55,629 bases of DNA from a virus: positions 1 through 55,629 of IMG/VR virus record IMGVR_UViG_3300042556_001736; one strand, written 5' to 3'. Numbering within the stretch: the stretch's first letter is position 1; each line of letters begins with the position of its first letter. Position numbers and translations under genes: made by a program. Positions 47,874-55,441 of this stretch are shown piece after piece. Under the pieces are notes generated by a model that ran no database searches, was not told the origin of the DNA, and saw only the letters and a list, made by a program, of their open reading frames with translations.

Positions 47874-49901
47874 ATGGCCAGCGTCAGGGCAATTGCGCCC
47901 AAAATCCGCGCCGTCGAGGTGCCGGAGGAACTGCGGATGGTGCCGGGCTGGCTCATCTGGCGTTTCGAGCAGTATCCCGGCGAGGTCAAACCGCGCAAAG
48001 TCCCGTATTGGACGGACGGCACGATCCGCCACGGCCAACAGGGCTCCCCGACCGATCGCGCACGCCTGACCACGTTTGTCGCAGCGCGAGCTGCGGCGGC
48101 GCGCATGGGCTACGACGGCGTCGGCTTTGCGCCACTGCCCGACTTTGGGTACACCTTCCTCGACTTCGACAACTGCGTCGGGCCGAACGATGAGATCGCG
48201 CCCGAGATTGAGCGCATTGTCGCCCGCACCTACGCCGAGTTCAGCCCGAGCGGCAAAGGCATCCGCGCCGCCCTGAAGGGCAATCTGGGCAACCACAAGA
48301 GCCCCTCGACGCCGGAGCAGTTCGGCTTCGAGACGTTCTCCACGTCAATGTTCGTGACATTCACAGGCAGCATTCTGCCCGCCTGCGAGCTGATCGGCCT
48401 TGCGAACACCGTGGCCGAGGTTGACCAGCACGTCATTGACCTGTGCAACCGCCGCTTCGGCCGCTCCCTTCTTAACAACGTCATCGACCCCGACGACTTC
48501 ATGGCCGGGCGCGAGCCCAAACTGGGCCTGACCGTCGAGCGCATGGCGGAGCTGGTCAACAGCCTTGACCCAAACATGGGCCGGGAGGACTGGATCAAGG
48601 TCGGGATGGCCCTGCACCACGAGTGCGACGGCGACGACACCGGCTTCGAGCTGTGGGACGAATGGTCGCAGGACGGCTACACCTATGTCAGCACCGAGGC
48701 CATGCGCGGCCAGTGGGACAGCTTCGAGCGGCGCAAGGGATCGAACCGCAGGCAAGTCACAATGGCCAGCGTGATCAAGATGGCCAAGGAGGCCAACCGC
48801 GCAGCCGAGCCACCCAGCCGCGAGGAGGTGCTCGCCAAGGCCGAGGCGATCATGGCTGAGCTGCCGACGAAGAGCCTCGGCCGCTTCGGCCCGGTGCCGA
48901 TCTACGACCTGACCCAGCGCGAGCCGATGGGCTGGCTGATCAAGGGCGTGCTGCCCCGCGCGGAGCTGGGCATCCTGTTTGGCGCGTCGGGCAGCGGCAA
49001 GACATTCGTCGCCCTCGACCTCGCCTTCGCGATCGCGCGCGGCAACGCGTGGCGCACCCGGCGCACGGTCAAGGCGCGGGTGGTGATCATCGCCGCAGAA
49101 GGCGGCTCCGGTCTGGGCAAGCGCGCTCAGGCCTACGCCCAGCACCACGGTTTCGACCTGCACGGCCTGCACGGCCTGCACGTCATCACGGCCGCACCGA
49201 ACTTTCTGGACGGTGACGACATCTCCGAAGTGATTGCCGAGATCAAGCACCTCGGCGAGATCGATCTGATCATCATCGACACGCTGGCGCAGGTGACGCC
49301 GGGCGCGAACGAAAACACCAGCGAGGACATGGGCCGGGCGCTGGGCAACATCAACCTGCTGCACGACGCCACCGGTGCCATGAACCTCGTCGTCCACCAC
49401 GCCGGCAAGGATCTCAGCAAAGGCTCGCGCGGCTGGTCGGGCCTGAAGGCGGCCGCAGACGTGCAGATCGAGGTGCTGCGCCACGAGAACGGCGACCGCG
49501 AGATCGTGATCGAGAAGATGAAGGACGGCGAGGACGGCCTGCGCTGGGGCTTCAAGCTGGAGACCGTCCTGCTGGGCCTCGACGACGATGGTGACGACAT
49601 CACGAGCTGCGTCGCGGTCGAGGTCGAGATCCGCCCGCCGGCGAGCACCGACGACAAGAAGGGCGTGAAGCGTCGCGGCCGCCTTGAGACCCACCTGCTG
49701 GAGGTGATGACCCTGTTCCCGGCGGATGCAGTTATTCGCGCCGAGGATCTGATCCGCAAGGCTTGCGATACTTTACCACCACCCGAGGCCGGCAAGCGCG
49801 ACATCCGTCGCCAGTCTGTTGTCCGCGCAATTCAGGCACTTAGCAAGGAGAAGGACGGCCCACTGCGGATGGAAAACGGGATTGTAATTTTTTACGAATA
49901 A
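47874..49901 (+). CDS. Primase-helicase (archaeo-eukaryotic-type primase plus RepA-like ATPase), 675 aa
   Basis: The N-terminal primase-like part has VPGWLIWRFEQ, FLDFDNC (95-101) and EFSPSGKGI (122-130). A PriCT-like segment follows near 228-285 (LDPNMGREDWIKVGMALHHE). A RepA/AAA_25 ATPase comes next, with Walker A FGASGSGKT (369-377), Walker B LIIIDT (465-470) and VHHAGKD. I choose the ATG at 47874, which has GGAGG eight bases upstream. It probably primes and unwinds DNA for the family A polymerase. Confidence 0.87.
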   Translation: MASVRAIAPKIRAVEVPEELRMVPGWLIWRFEQYPGEVKPRKVPYWTDGTIRHGQQGSPTDRARLTTFVAARAAAARMGYDGVGFAPLPDFGYTFLDFDNCVGPNDEIAPEIERIVARTYAEFSPSGKGIRAALKGNLGNHKSPSTPEQFGFETFSTSMFVTFTGSILPACELIGLANTVAEVDQHVIDLCNRRFGRSLLNNVIDPDDFMAGREPKLGLTVERMAELVNSLDPNMGREDWIKVGMALHHECDGDDTGFELWDEWSQDGYTYVSTEAMRGQWDSFERRKGSNRRQVTMASVIKMAKEANRAAEPPSREEVLAKAEAIMAELPTKSLGRFGPVPIYDLTQREPMGWLIKGVLPRAELGILFGASGSGKTFVALDLAFAIARGNAWRTRRTVKARVVIIAAEGGSGLGKRAQAYAQHHGFDLHGLHGLHVITAAPNFLDGDDISEVIAEIKHLGEIDLIIIDTLAQVTPGANENTSEDMGRALGNINLLHDATGAMNLVVHHAGKDLSKGSRGWSGLKAAADVQIEVLRHENGDREIVIEKMKDGEDGLRWGFKLETVLLGLDDDGDDITSCVAVEVEIRPPASTDDKKGVKRRGRLETHLLEVMTLFPADAVIRAEDLIRKACDTLPPPEAGKRDIRRQSVVRAIQALSKEKDGPLRMENGIVIFYE

Positions 49902-49905
49902 GGGC

Positions 49906-49967
49906 TTGCAATGCGAGATTGATAAGTCCATATGGGTATGTATCAGCAACCCCAAGGAGAGACCCAC
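49906..49967 (+). promoter_or_regulatory. Early promoter/leader element 7
   Basis: TTGCAA (49906-49911) and TTGATA (49919-49924) are 13 bases apart, with CATATG 17 bases after TTGCAA. GTATCAGCAAC is followed by AAGGAGAGACCCAC before the ATG at 49968. It starts five bases after the primase-helicase stop and would drive the replication operon to polA. Confidence 0.7.
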
Positions 49968-50282
49968 ATGGCTACCCAGCCCAACACCATCGACCTCGCC
50001 GCCTCGGTCGTAGACCGCCTCGGCAGCATCAAGGCCCAGATCGCCGAACTGAAGGCGGTCGAGGCCAACCTGATCGCGCTCATCGTCAACACCGGCGACA
50101 CCGCCATTGACGGCAGCCTGTTCCGCGCCACGGTGTCGGAAGTGGCCGAGCGCCAGTCGCTCGACGCCAAGGCCGCCGAAGCCAAGCTCCGCGAGCTGGG
50201 CGTGGACGGCCGTTGGTTCAGCAAGAACCAGAAGGTAGCCAAGGGCTACACGACCGTGAAGGTCGTGGCGCGCAAGGCCTGA
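49968..50282 (+). CDS. Conserved early protein, 104 aa
   Basis: An N-terminal coiled coil (RLGSIKAQIAELKAVEANLI), then a beta part (GSLFRATVSEVAERQSLDAK) and a basic C-terminus (KGYTTVKVVARKA). This layout is common in phage proteins beside recombination genes. Function unknown. Confidence 0.7.
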   Translation: MATQPNTIDLAASVVDRLGSIKAQIAELKAVEANLIALIVNTGDTAIDGSLFRATVSEVAERQSLDAKAAEAKLRELGVDGRWFSKNQKVAKGYTTVKVVARKA

Positions 50283-50286
50283 TCCG

Positions 50287-50454
50287 ATGATCAAGGCAGC
50301 CAACTTTTACAGGCTCGGCAAGGGTCGCGCGGTGGTCTCAATCGAGATCATCGACGCGGGCCGCCGCACCCACCTGTGTGAACACGCCGTCGAGGGCAAG
50401 CGCGAGGCCCGCCTTGTTGCCGCCCAGTACAACGCTGAACCATGGAACTTTTGA
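50287..50454 (+). CDS. Small basic protein, 55 aa
   Basis: The ATG at 50287 is four bases after the previous stop. It encodes MIKAANFYRLGKGRAVVSIE, then a basic helix, ending in EPWNF. Beta-hairpin plus helix is likely. Not recognised; supported by tight packing and codon use. Confidence 0.6.
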   Translation: MIKAANFYRLGKGRAVVSIEIIDAGRRTHLCEHAVEGKREARLVAAQYNAEPWNF

Positions 50455-50467
50455 GGGGAGACGAAAG

Positions 50468-50749
50468 ATGAACGACCGGAATTACTGGCGCACCTGCGAG
50501 ATGTTTGACCTGATCGAGGCCGCCTTCGAGAGCGACAACGAGCTGGCCATCGTGCTGGCCGAGCGTCTGGAAGACATGGACACCGAGGCGCAGGAGGCGC
50601 TGGCCGACTGGAGGCAGCGCGCCGAGGACTTGCAGATCGACTGCACCCAGCTCGACGACAAGGTCTACGAACTGCGCGCCGAGATCGAGAAACTGGAACT
50701 GATGATCGCAGACCGCGATCGCATCATTGAGGAGCTGAAGAATGTATAA
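50468..50749 (+). CDS. Acidic coiled-coil protein, 93 aa
   Basis: The start at 50468 has GGGGAGACGAA upstream. The C-terminal 60 residues form a heptad-rich acidic coiled coil (VYELRAEIEKLELMIADRD). It overlaps the next gene by 8 bases. Probably a structural or regulatory partner in replication; unknown. Confidence 0.65.
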   Translation: MNDRNYWRTCEMFDLIEAAFESDNELAIVLAERLEDMDTEAQEALADWRQRAEDLQIDCTQLDDKVYELRAEIEKLELMIADRDRIIEELKNV

Positions 50750-51116
50750 GATCGAGATCACCGCCGACACGCTCGCTGAACTGGCCGGTAAGGTCATGTC
50801 GCTGGCCGTCAAGCTGCACCCCACCGCAGATGTCGAACGCGCCTACGCGCCGCCGGCCGAGCCCGTTGAGATCAACCCGGTTGCGCCCACGCAGCCGGTC
50901 ACCAGCATAACCCCAGCGAAAACCGAGGAGGTTATGCCGGAGGCACCTGCGCTCACCTTCGAGAAGGACGTGGCCCCCGTCGTGCTGCGCGCCGTGGCCA
51001 CGAAGGGCAAGCCGTTCGTCGAGACCGCCATGGCCGAGTTCGGCGTTGAGCGCGCCTCGCAACTGGACGCGGCGCGCTGGGCCGAGCTGATCGACCGTCT
51101 GGAGAGCCCGTTCTGA
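50742..51116 (+). CDS. Hypothetical replication-module protein, 124 aa
   Basis: A helical N-terminus (LAELAGKVMSLAVKLHPTA), a proline-rich linker and a C-terminal helical domain (GKPFVETAMAEFGVERASQL). The layout suggests two small modules on a flexible arm. TGATG overlap with the DUF2800 gene implies a linked role. Confidence 0.68.
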   Translation: MYKIEITADTLAELAGKVMSLAVKLHPTADVERAYAPPAEPVEINPVAPTQPVTSITPAKTEEVMPEAPALTFEKDVAPVVLRAVATKGKPFVETAMAEFGVERASQLDAARWAELIDRLESPF

Positions 51117-52291
51117 TGGCACACGCAAAGCTCAGCCCGTCGGGGGCGCATCGCTGGATGCGCTGCCCCGGCAGCGTCGCCCTCGAGGCGGCATTCCCCG
51201 ACCAGAGCAGCTCCTACGCCGCCGAGGGCACGCTGGCGCATCTGCTGGCGAGTGAGTGCCTCGACGGCACCGGCCAGCATCCGTTCGCGCGCATCGGCGA
51301 GACGCACGAGGTCGACGGCTTTACCTTCACCGTTGATCAGATCATGGCCGACTACGTCGACGATTACATCCGCCTCGTACGCGACTACGGCCGCCGCGGC
51401 ATGCTGCTGGTCGAGCAGCGCGTTCCCATCGGCTACATGACCGGTGAGGAGGGCGCGACCGGCACCAGCGACGCAATTGTTGTAGATACAACAAATCGCG
51501 TGCTGTTCGTCGTCGACCTCAAATACGGCATGGGCGTCAAGATCGATGCCGATAGCGAGCAGTTGAAGATGTACGCTCTGGGCGCACTGCTGCTGGTTGA
51601 GCAGCTCGGCGAGTTCGAGCAGGTCTGCATGGTCATCCACCAGCCGCGCCTGAACCACGTGTCTGAGCACTGGCTCGAGGTGGCCGAACTGCGGGAGTTC
51701 GCCGAGGACGTGCGTCTGGCGGCCGTCGAGGTGGGCGACCACGAGGTGCCCCGCCTTGAGCCGGGCGAAAAGCAGTGCAGGTTCTGCAAGGCGAAGTCCA
51801 CGTGCCCGGCGCTTGCCGCCGAGGTGGCGGAGATCGTCAGCGGATCTGCCACGCTCGATGAGTTCACCACGCCGGACATGACGACGGGCGACAACTATCT
51901 GTCGATGGCCATGTCCAAGGTCGAGCTGGTCGAGCACTGGTGCTCGGCCGTCCGCGCCGAGGTCGCGCGCCGCCTGCTGGCCGGCCAGTCGGTTGACGGC
52001 TTCAAACTGGTCGAGGGCAAGCGCGGCAACCGCAAGTGGAACAGCGACGCCGAGGTCGAGGCCCTGTTCAAGAGCTTCCGGCTGCGGCAGGATGAGATGT
52101 ACGACTACAGCCTGATCTCGCCGACCAAGGCGGAGAAGCTGCTCAAAGACACCCCCAAGCGCTGGGAGCGGGCACAGGCCCTGATCTCCCGCGCCGAGGG
52201 CAAGCCATCTGTGGCACCCGCCACGGATAAGCGGCCAGCACTGGCCGTTCAATCGGTCGCGGATGACTTCCGCGATTTAACTGCAAACTGA
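51116..52291 (+). CDS. DUF2800 family RecB-like exonuclease, 391 aa
   Basis: Starts MAHAKLSPSGAHRWMRCPGS, then AAEGTLAHLLASECL, the DUF2800 hallmark. The catalytic region VVDLKYGMGVKIDA gives the D-x-K of a PD-(D/E)xK nuclease, and CRFCKAKSTCPAL supplies a Cys cluster like RecB/Cas4 nucleases. With the DUF2815 protein next to it, it probably forms a recombination or DNA-end-processing pair. Confidence 0.86.
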   Translation: MAHAKLSPSGAHRWMRCPGSVALEAAFPDQSSSYAAEGTLAHLLASECLDGTGQHPFARIGETHEVDGFTFTVDQIMADYVDDYIRLVRDYGRRGMLLVEQRVPIGYMTGEEGATGTSDAIVVDTTNRVLFVVDLKYGMGVKIDADSEQLKMYALGALLLVEQLGEFEQVCMVIHQPRLNHVSEHWLEVAELREFAEDVRLAAVEVGDHEVPRLEPGEKQCRFCKAKSTCPALAAEVAEIVSGSATLDEFTTPDMTTGDNYLSMAMSKVELVEHWCSAVRAEVARRLLAGQSVDGFKLVEGKRGNRKWNSDAEVEALFKSFRLRQDEMYDYSLISPTKAEKLLKDTPKRWERAQALISRAEGKPSVAPATDKRPALAVQSVADDFRDLTAN

Positions 52292-52302
52292 AAGTGAACA
52301 AA

Positions 52303-52887
52303 ATGGCTACACGTATCATGCTCAAGGGCGTCACTCTGTCGTTCCCGGCGATTGCCGAACCGCAGGCGTTTGGCGAAGGCGACCCGGCTTACGGCGCAAA
52401 GTTCGCCATCAAGCCGGACAGCGAACACCAGAAGGCCATTGAGGCCGCCATCCTCGCCGAAGCTACCGAGGGGTGGAAGGACAAGGCCGCCAGCGTCCTG
52501 AAGATGCTGGAAGAGGACGGCAAGGTCGCCTTCGTCAAGAAGGTCTACCGCAGCAAGAAGACCGGCGAAGCCTATCAGGGTTTCGAGGGCATGCACTACC
52601 TGTCCACCCGCAACGCCAAGACCCAGCCGAGCGTCTATGATCAGTATCGCGAGAAACTCACGACCAAGGGCGAGATCGAGAGGCAGGCGCACAGCGGTGC
52701 CATCGTGGACGCCTCGCTGGAAGTGTGGTTGCAAGACAATAAATGGGGCCGCCGCATTAACTGCTCGCTGCGCGGCATCATGCTGACCGGCGAGGGCGAG
52801 AACCTCGGCGGCGGTTCGTCGGCGGCATCGGCCGACGAGTTCTCAGCACCGGCCAAGCCGGCTCCCGACGCGGCCGACTTCCTGTGA
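52303..52887 (+). CDS. DUF2815 family ssDNA-binding-like protein, 194 aa
   Basis: An OB-fold-like pattern (RIMLKGVTLSFPAIAEPQAF, YGAKFAIKPDSEH, VKKVYRSKKTGEAYQGFEG) matches DUF2815, ssDNA-binding-like proteins. The C-terminus is flexible, ending in an acidic SSB-like tip (APDAADFL). The ATG at 52303 is preferred over the GTG at 52294; the ribosome-binding site is weak. The stop overlaps the next start (GTGA). Confidence 0.82.
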   Translation: MATRIMLKGVTLSFPAIAEPQAFGEGDPAYGAKFAIKPDSEHQKAIEAAILAEATEGWKDKAASVLKMLEEDGKVAFVKKVYRSKKTGEAYQGFEGMHYLSTRNAKTQPSVYDQYREKLTTKGEIERQAHSGAIVDASLEVWLQDNKWGRRINCSLRGIMLTGEGENLGGGSSAASADEFSAPAKPAPDAADFL

Positions 52888-53138
52888 GCGAGGAAGGACA
52901 CAACAGCGCAGGCGAGCAACTGCGCCTCCTGATCGAGCGCATTGAGACGCTCGAGGGGGAGAAGCGGGGCGTCGCGGACGACATCAAGGACATCTACACC
53001 GAGGCCAAGGCCCGTGGGTACGATGCCAAGATCCTCCGCGAGGTCGTCCGTCTCCGCAAGATGGCCAATGACGATAGGAACGAGCACTTCGCTTTGCTCG
53101 ACACCTACGCAAAGGCTATTGGCATGGATCTCCTGTAG
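52884..53138 (+). CDS. GapR-like (DUF2312) nucleoid-associated protein, 84 aa
   Basis: GHNSAGEQLRLLIERIETLE, DDIKDIYTEAKARGYDAKIL and VVRLRKMANDDRNEHFALLD match DUF2312/GapR, which clamps overtwisted DNA ahead of replication and transcription in alphaproteobacteria. The GTG at 52884 overlaps the DUF2815 stop. Full length for the family. Placement just before polA suggests it handles supercoils during phage replication (inference). Confidence 0.9.
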   Translation: MSEEGHNSAGEQLRLLIERIETLEGEKRGVADDIKDIYTEAKARGYDAKILREVVRLRKMANDDRNEHFALLDTYAKAIGMDLL

Positions 53139-53150
53139 GTCTATAGAACC

Positions 53151-53274
53151 GGCGCGCCTGCCCTGTTTCTCCCCATTGGCGGGGCCGGCGCGCCTCTGTT
53201 CTGGTGAGCCGCGCGTGGGTGCGGGGTCTCCTGCGTTGCTGATACACGAAGCGCGCGGCTCTCCCGAACAGAGG
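53151..53274 (+). promoter_or_regulatory. Two-hairpin 5' element of the DNA polymerase gene, loop antisense to the early leader
   Basis: Arms 53193-53215 and 53252-53274 pair at 21 of 23 positions with a 36-nt loop (53216-53251). AGAGG, the likely ribosome-binding site of the ATG at 53280, is the last part of the second arm. In the loop, CGTTGCTGAT (53234-53243) and GGGGTCTCC (53223-53231) are the exact complements of ATCAGCAACG and GGAGACCCC of the early leaders. Upstream, GGCGCGCC occurs at 53151 and 53187 and can form another stem enclosing CCCC/GGGG. No gene lies in 53139-53279. Confidence 0.75.
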
Positions 53275-53279
53275 ACATC

Positions 53280-55244
53280 ATGAGCACACTGTACCTCGAT
53301 CTCGAAACATTCTGCGAAACCAAAATCACACACGGCGCGTACCGCTATGCGGAGGACGCCGAGGTGATGCTGGTGGCGTGGGCGATGGACAGCGATCCTG
53401 TCGCGGTCTGGGACACGCAGGATCTCGTGCATTGGCGTCACGCGCTGCAGAACATCATCGACAAGTCTGATCGCGTCGTGATCCACAACAGCAACTTCGA
53501 CCGCACCGTCCTGCGCGAGCAGGGCGTCCACATCCCCGTGGAGAAGATCATCGACACGATGGTGCTGGCCCTGCAGCACAGCCTGCCCGGCTCTCTGGGC
53601 CAGCTCTGCGACGTGCTGCACGTGCCGCAGGACAAAGCCAAAGACAAGGCAGGCAAAAAGCTGATACACTTGCTGACGAAGCCGAGGCCCAGCAACGTCA
53701 AGATACGGAGAGCCACCCGTGACACACATCCCGCCGAGTGGGCCGCCTTCGTCGAGTACGCCCGGCTGGATGTGGACGCAATGCGAAGCGTACTTGGACG
53801 ACTGCCATCATGGAACGATAGTGGTCGTGAGCGGCTCCTGTGGCTCTGTGATCAAAGAATTGCTGACCGTGGTGTCGCCGTTGACCGAGAGTTTGCACGA
53901 GCAGCTCTACGAGCTTTCGATCGAGCTGGACGATCTCTGGCCACTCGTGCAGCCGATCTGACCGGCGGCAGCGTCACGTCCGCCACGCAGCGCCAGCGCC
54001 TGCTCGACCACCTCAAGGACGCCCACGGCTTCGAGACCGAGGATTTGACGCGCGCCACGCTCGGCAACCTGCTCGACGGAGACCTCGACCCGCAGGTGCG
54101 CGAGCTGCTGGAGATCCGCCAGCAGGCGGCCGCGACGAGCCCGGCCAAGTACAGCGTGCTGCTCAACGCCACGAACAAGGACGGCCGCCTGCGCGGCCTG
54201 ATCCAGTTCTGCGGCGCGGCGCGCACCGGGCGTGACGCCGGCCGCCTGTTCCAGCCGCAGAACTTGCCGCGATCGCCCGACTGGTTCGACGACGACGTGC
54301 AGGCAACGACCGTGGCCGCCATGAAGGCCGACTGCGAGCACCTGATCTGGGACAACGTCAGCGAGCGCTGCGCCTTCGCCGTGCGCGGGGCGCTGGTCGC
54401 CCCCGAGGGCACCAAGCTGGTCATCGCCGACCTGTCCAACATCGAAGGCCGCGTGCTGGCGTGGCTGGCCGGCGAGGACTGGAAGGTCGCCGCGTTCAAG
54501 GCCTACGACCGGGGCGACGGGCACGACCTGTACAAGGTCACCGCCGGCCGCATCCTCGGCAAAGATCCGGGCCTCATCACCAAGGCCGAGCGCCAACTGC
54601 AGGGCAAGGTGCCCGAGTTGGCCGGAGGCTATCAGGGCGGCGTCGGCGCGTACCGCAAGATGGGCGGCAAGGTGTTCGACGCGATGACGGACGAGGCCAT
54701 CCAAGAGATTGTCTCGGCGTGGCGCAAGGCCCACCCGTGCACGCGCAACCTGTGGTACGACATGGAGGCGGCCGCGCGGTCAGCCATCAACAAGATGGCC
54801 GAGAGCTTCGCCGTGCGCGACCTGATCACGTTCGACGTGAAGCCGGACGGGCAGGGCATCGCGTGGCTGCGGATGAAGCTGCCGAGCGGCCGCTACCTGT
54901 GCTACCCGCGCCCGGAGGTGTCGGCCAGCGGCAGCCTGTCCTACGAGGGCATGAACCAATTCACCCGCAAGTGGGAGCGCCTCGACACGTACGGCGGCAA
55001 GCTGGTCGAGAACGCCGTGCAGGCCATCGCCCGCGACGTGTTCATGTCCGGCATGCTGCGCGCCGAGGAGGCCGGCTACAGCGTCTGCATCCGCGTGCAC
55101 GACGAGCTGGTCTGCGAGACGCCGGACGAGCCGGCCTACACCAGCGAGGGGCTGGCGGCGATCATGTCCACCAACCCGAGCTGGTCGGCCGGCCTGCCCC
55201 TTGCCGCTGCCGGCTTCGAGGCGTATCGTTACCGCAAGGACTGA
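53280..55244 (+). CDS. Family A DNA polymerase with 3'-5' exonuclease, 654 aa
   Basis: Exonuclease motifs are LDLETF (D7, E9), VIHNSNFD and YARLDVDAM. Polymerase motif A is ADLSNIEGR (usually DYSQIELR), motif B contains KVPEL (443-447) then GGYQGG, and motif C is VHDELV. The residue at the E. coli 762 position is Leu 447. No 5'-3' exonuclease domain is present. The ribosome-binding site is buried in a hairpin. Next gene by TGATG overlap. Confidence 0.94.
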   Translation: MSTLYLDLETFCETKITHGAYRYAEDAEVMLVAWAMDSDPVAVWDTQDLVHWRHALQNIIDKSDRVVIHNSNFDRTVLREQGVHIPVEKIIDTMVLALQHSLPGSLGQLCDVLHVPQDKAKDKAGKKLIHLLTKPRPSNVKIRRATRDTHPAEWAAFVEYARLDVDAMRSVLGRLPSWNDSGRERLLWLCDQRIADRGVAVDREFARAALRAFDRAGRSLATRAADLTGGSVTSATQRQRLLDHLKDAHGFETEDLTRATLGNLLDGDLDPQVRELLEIRQQAAATSPAKYSVLLNATNKDGRLRGLIQFCGAARTGRDAGRLFQPQNLPRSPDWFDDDVQATTVAAMKADCEHLIWDNVSERCAFAVRGALVAPEGTKLVIADLSNIEGRVLAWLAGEDWKVAAFKAYDRGDGHDLYKVTAGRILGKDPGLITKAERQLQGKVPELAGGYQGGVGAYRKMGGKVFDAMTDEAIQEIVSAWRKAHPCTRNLWYDMEAAARSAINKMAESFAVRDLITFDVKPDGQGIAWLRMKLPSGRYLCYPRPEVSASGSLSYEGMNQFTRKWERLDTYGGKLVENAVQAIARDVFMSGMLRAEEAGYSVCIRVHDELVCETPDEPAYTSEGLAAIMSTNPSWSAGLPLAAAGFEAYRYRKD

Positions 55245-55441
55245 TGTTTACGCAGCTCAACCCCTCGATCCCAATGGACACGCCCAAGGGGCGCGGTCTG
55301 GCGCTGGCCGTGATCGACTACGGGCAGGAGCACAACCTGCTGTGGGTTGTGACTTTGAACACATCCGGCGAGATTTGGTGCGTCCCTAACAGCCACGTGC
55401 GCGTGCCGCCGAACTGGTCGGCCGAGAGGCAGCCGGAGTGA
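55244..55441 (+). CDS. Small conserved protein between polA and VRR-NUC genes, 65 aa
   Basis: NPSIPMDTPKGRGLALAVID and LWVVTLNTSGEIW, then VPNSHVRVPPNW, match a small phage family usually placed in DNA-metabolism modules. TGATG before, GTGA after, so it is coupled with both. Function unknown. Confidence 0.75.
   Translation: MFTQLNPSIPMDTPKGRGLALAVIDYGQEHNLLWVVTLNTSGEIWCVPNSHVRVPPNWSAERQPE

Noticed and set aside
48345-49694. A 449-codon minus-strand open frame opposite the primase-helicase gene
   Set aside because: The plus-strand frame has Walker motifs; the antisense frame has only shadow composition.
53141-53329. A minus-strand open frame of 62 codons through the polymerase leader hairpin
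   Set aside because: It has no ribosome-binding site at its start inside the polymerase gene, and its sequence is explained by the hairpin and GGCGCGCC repeats.
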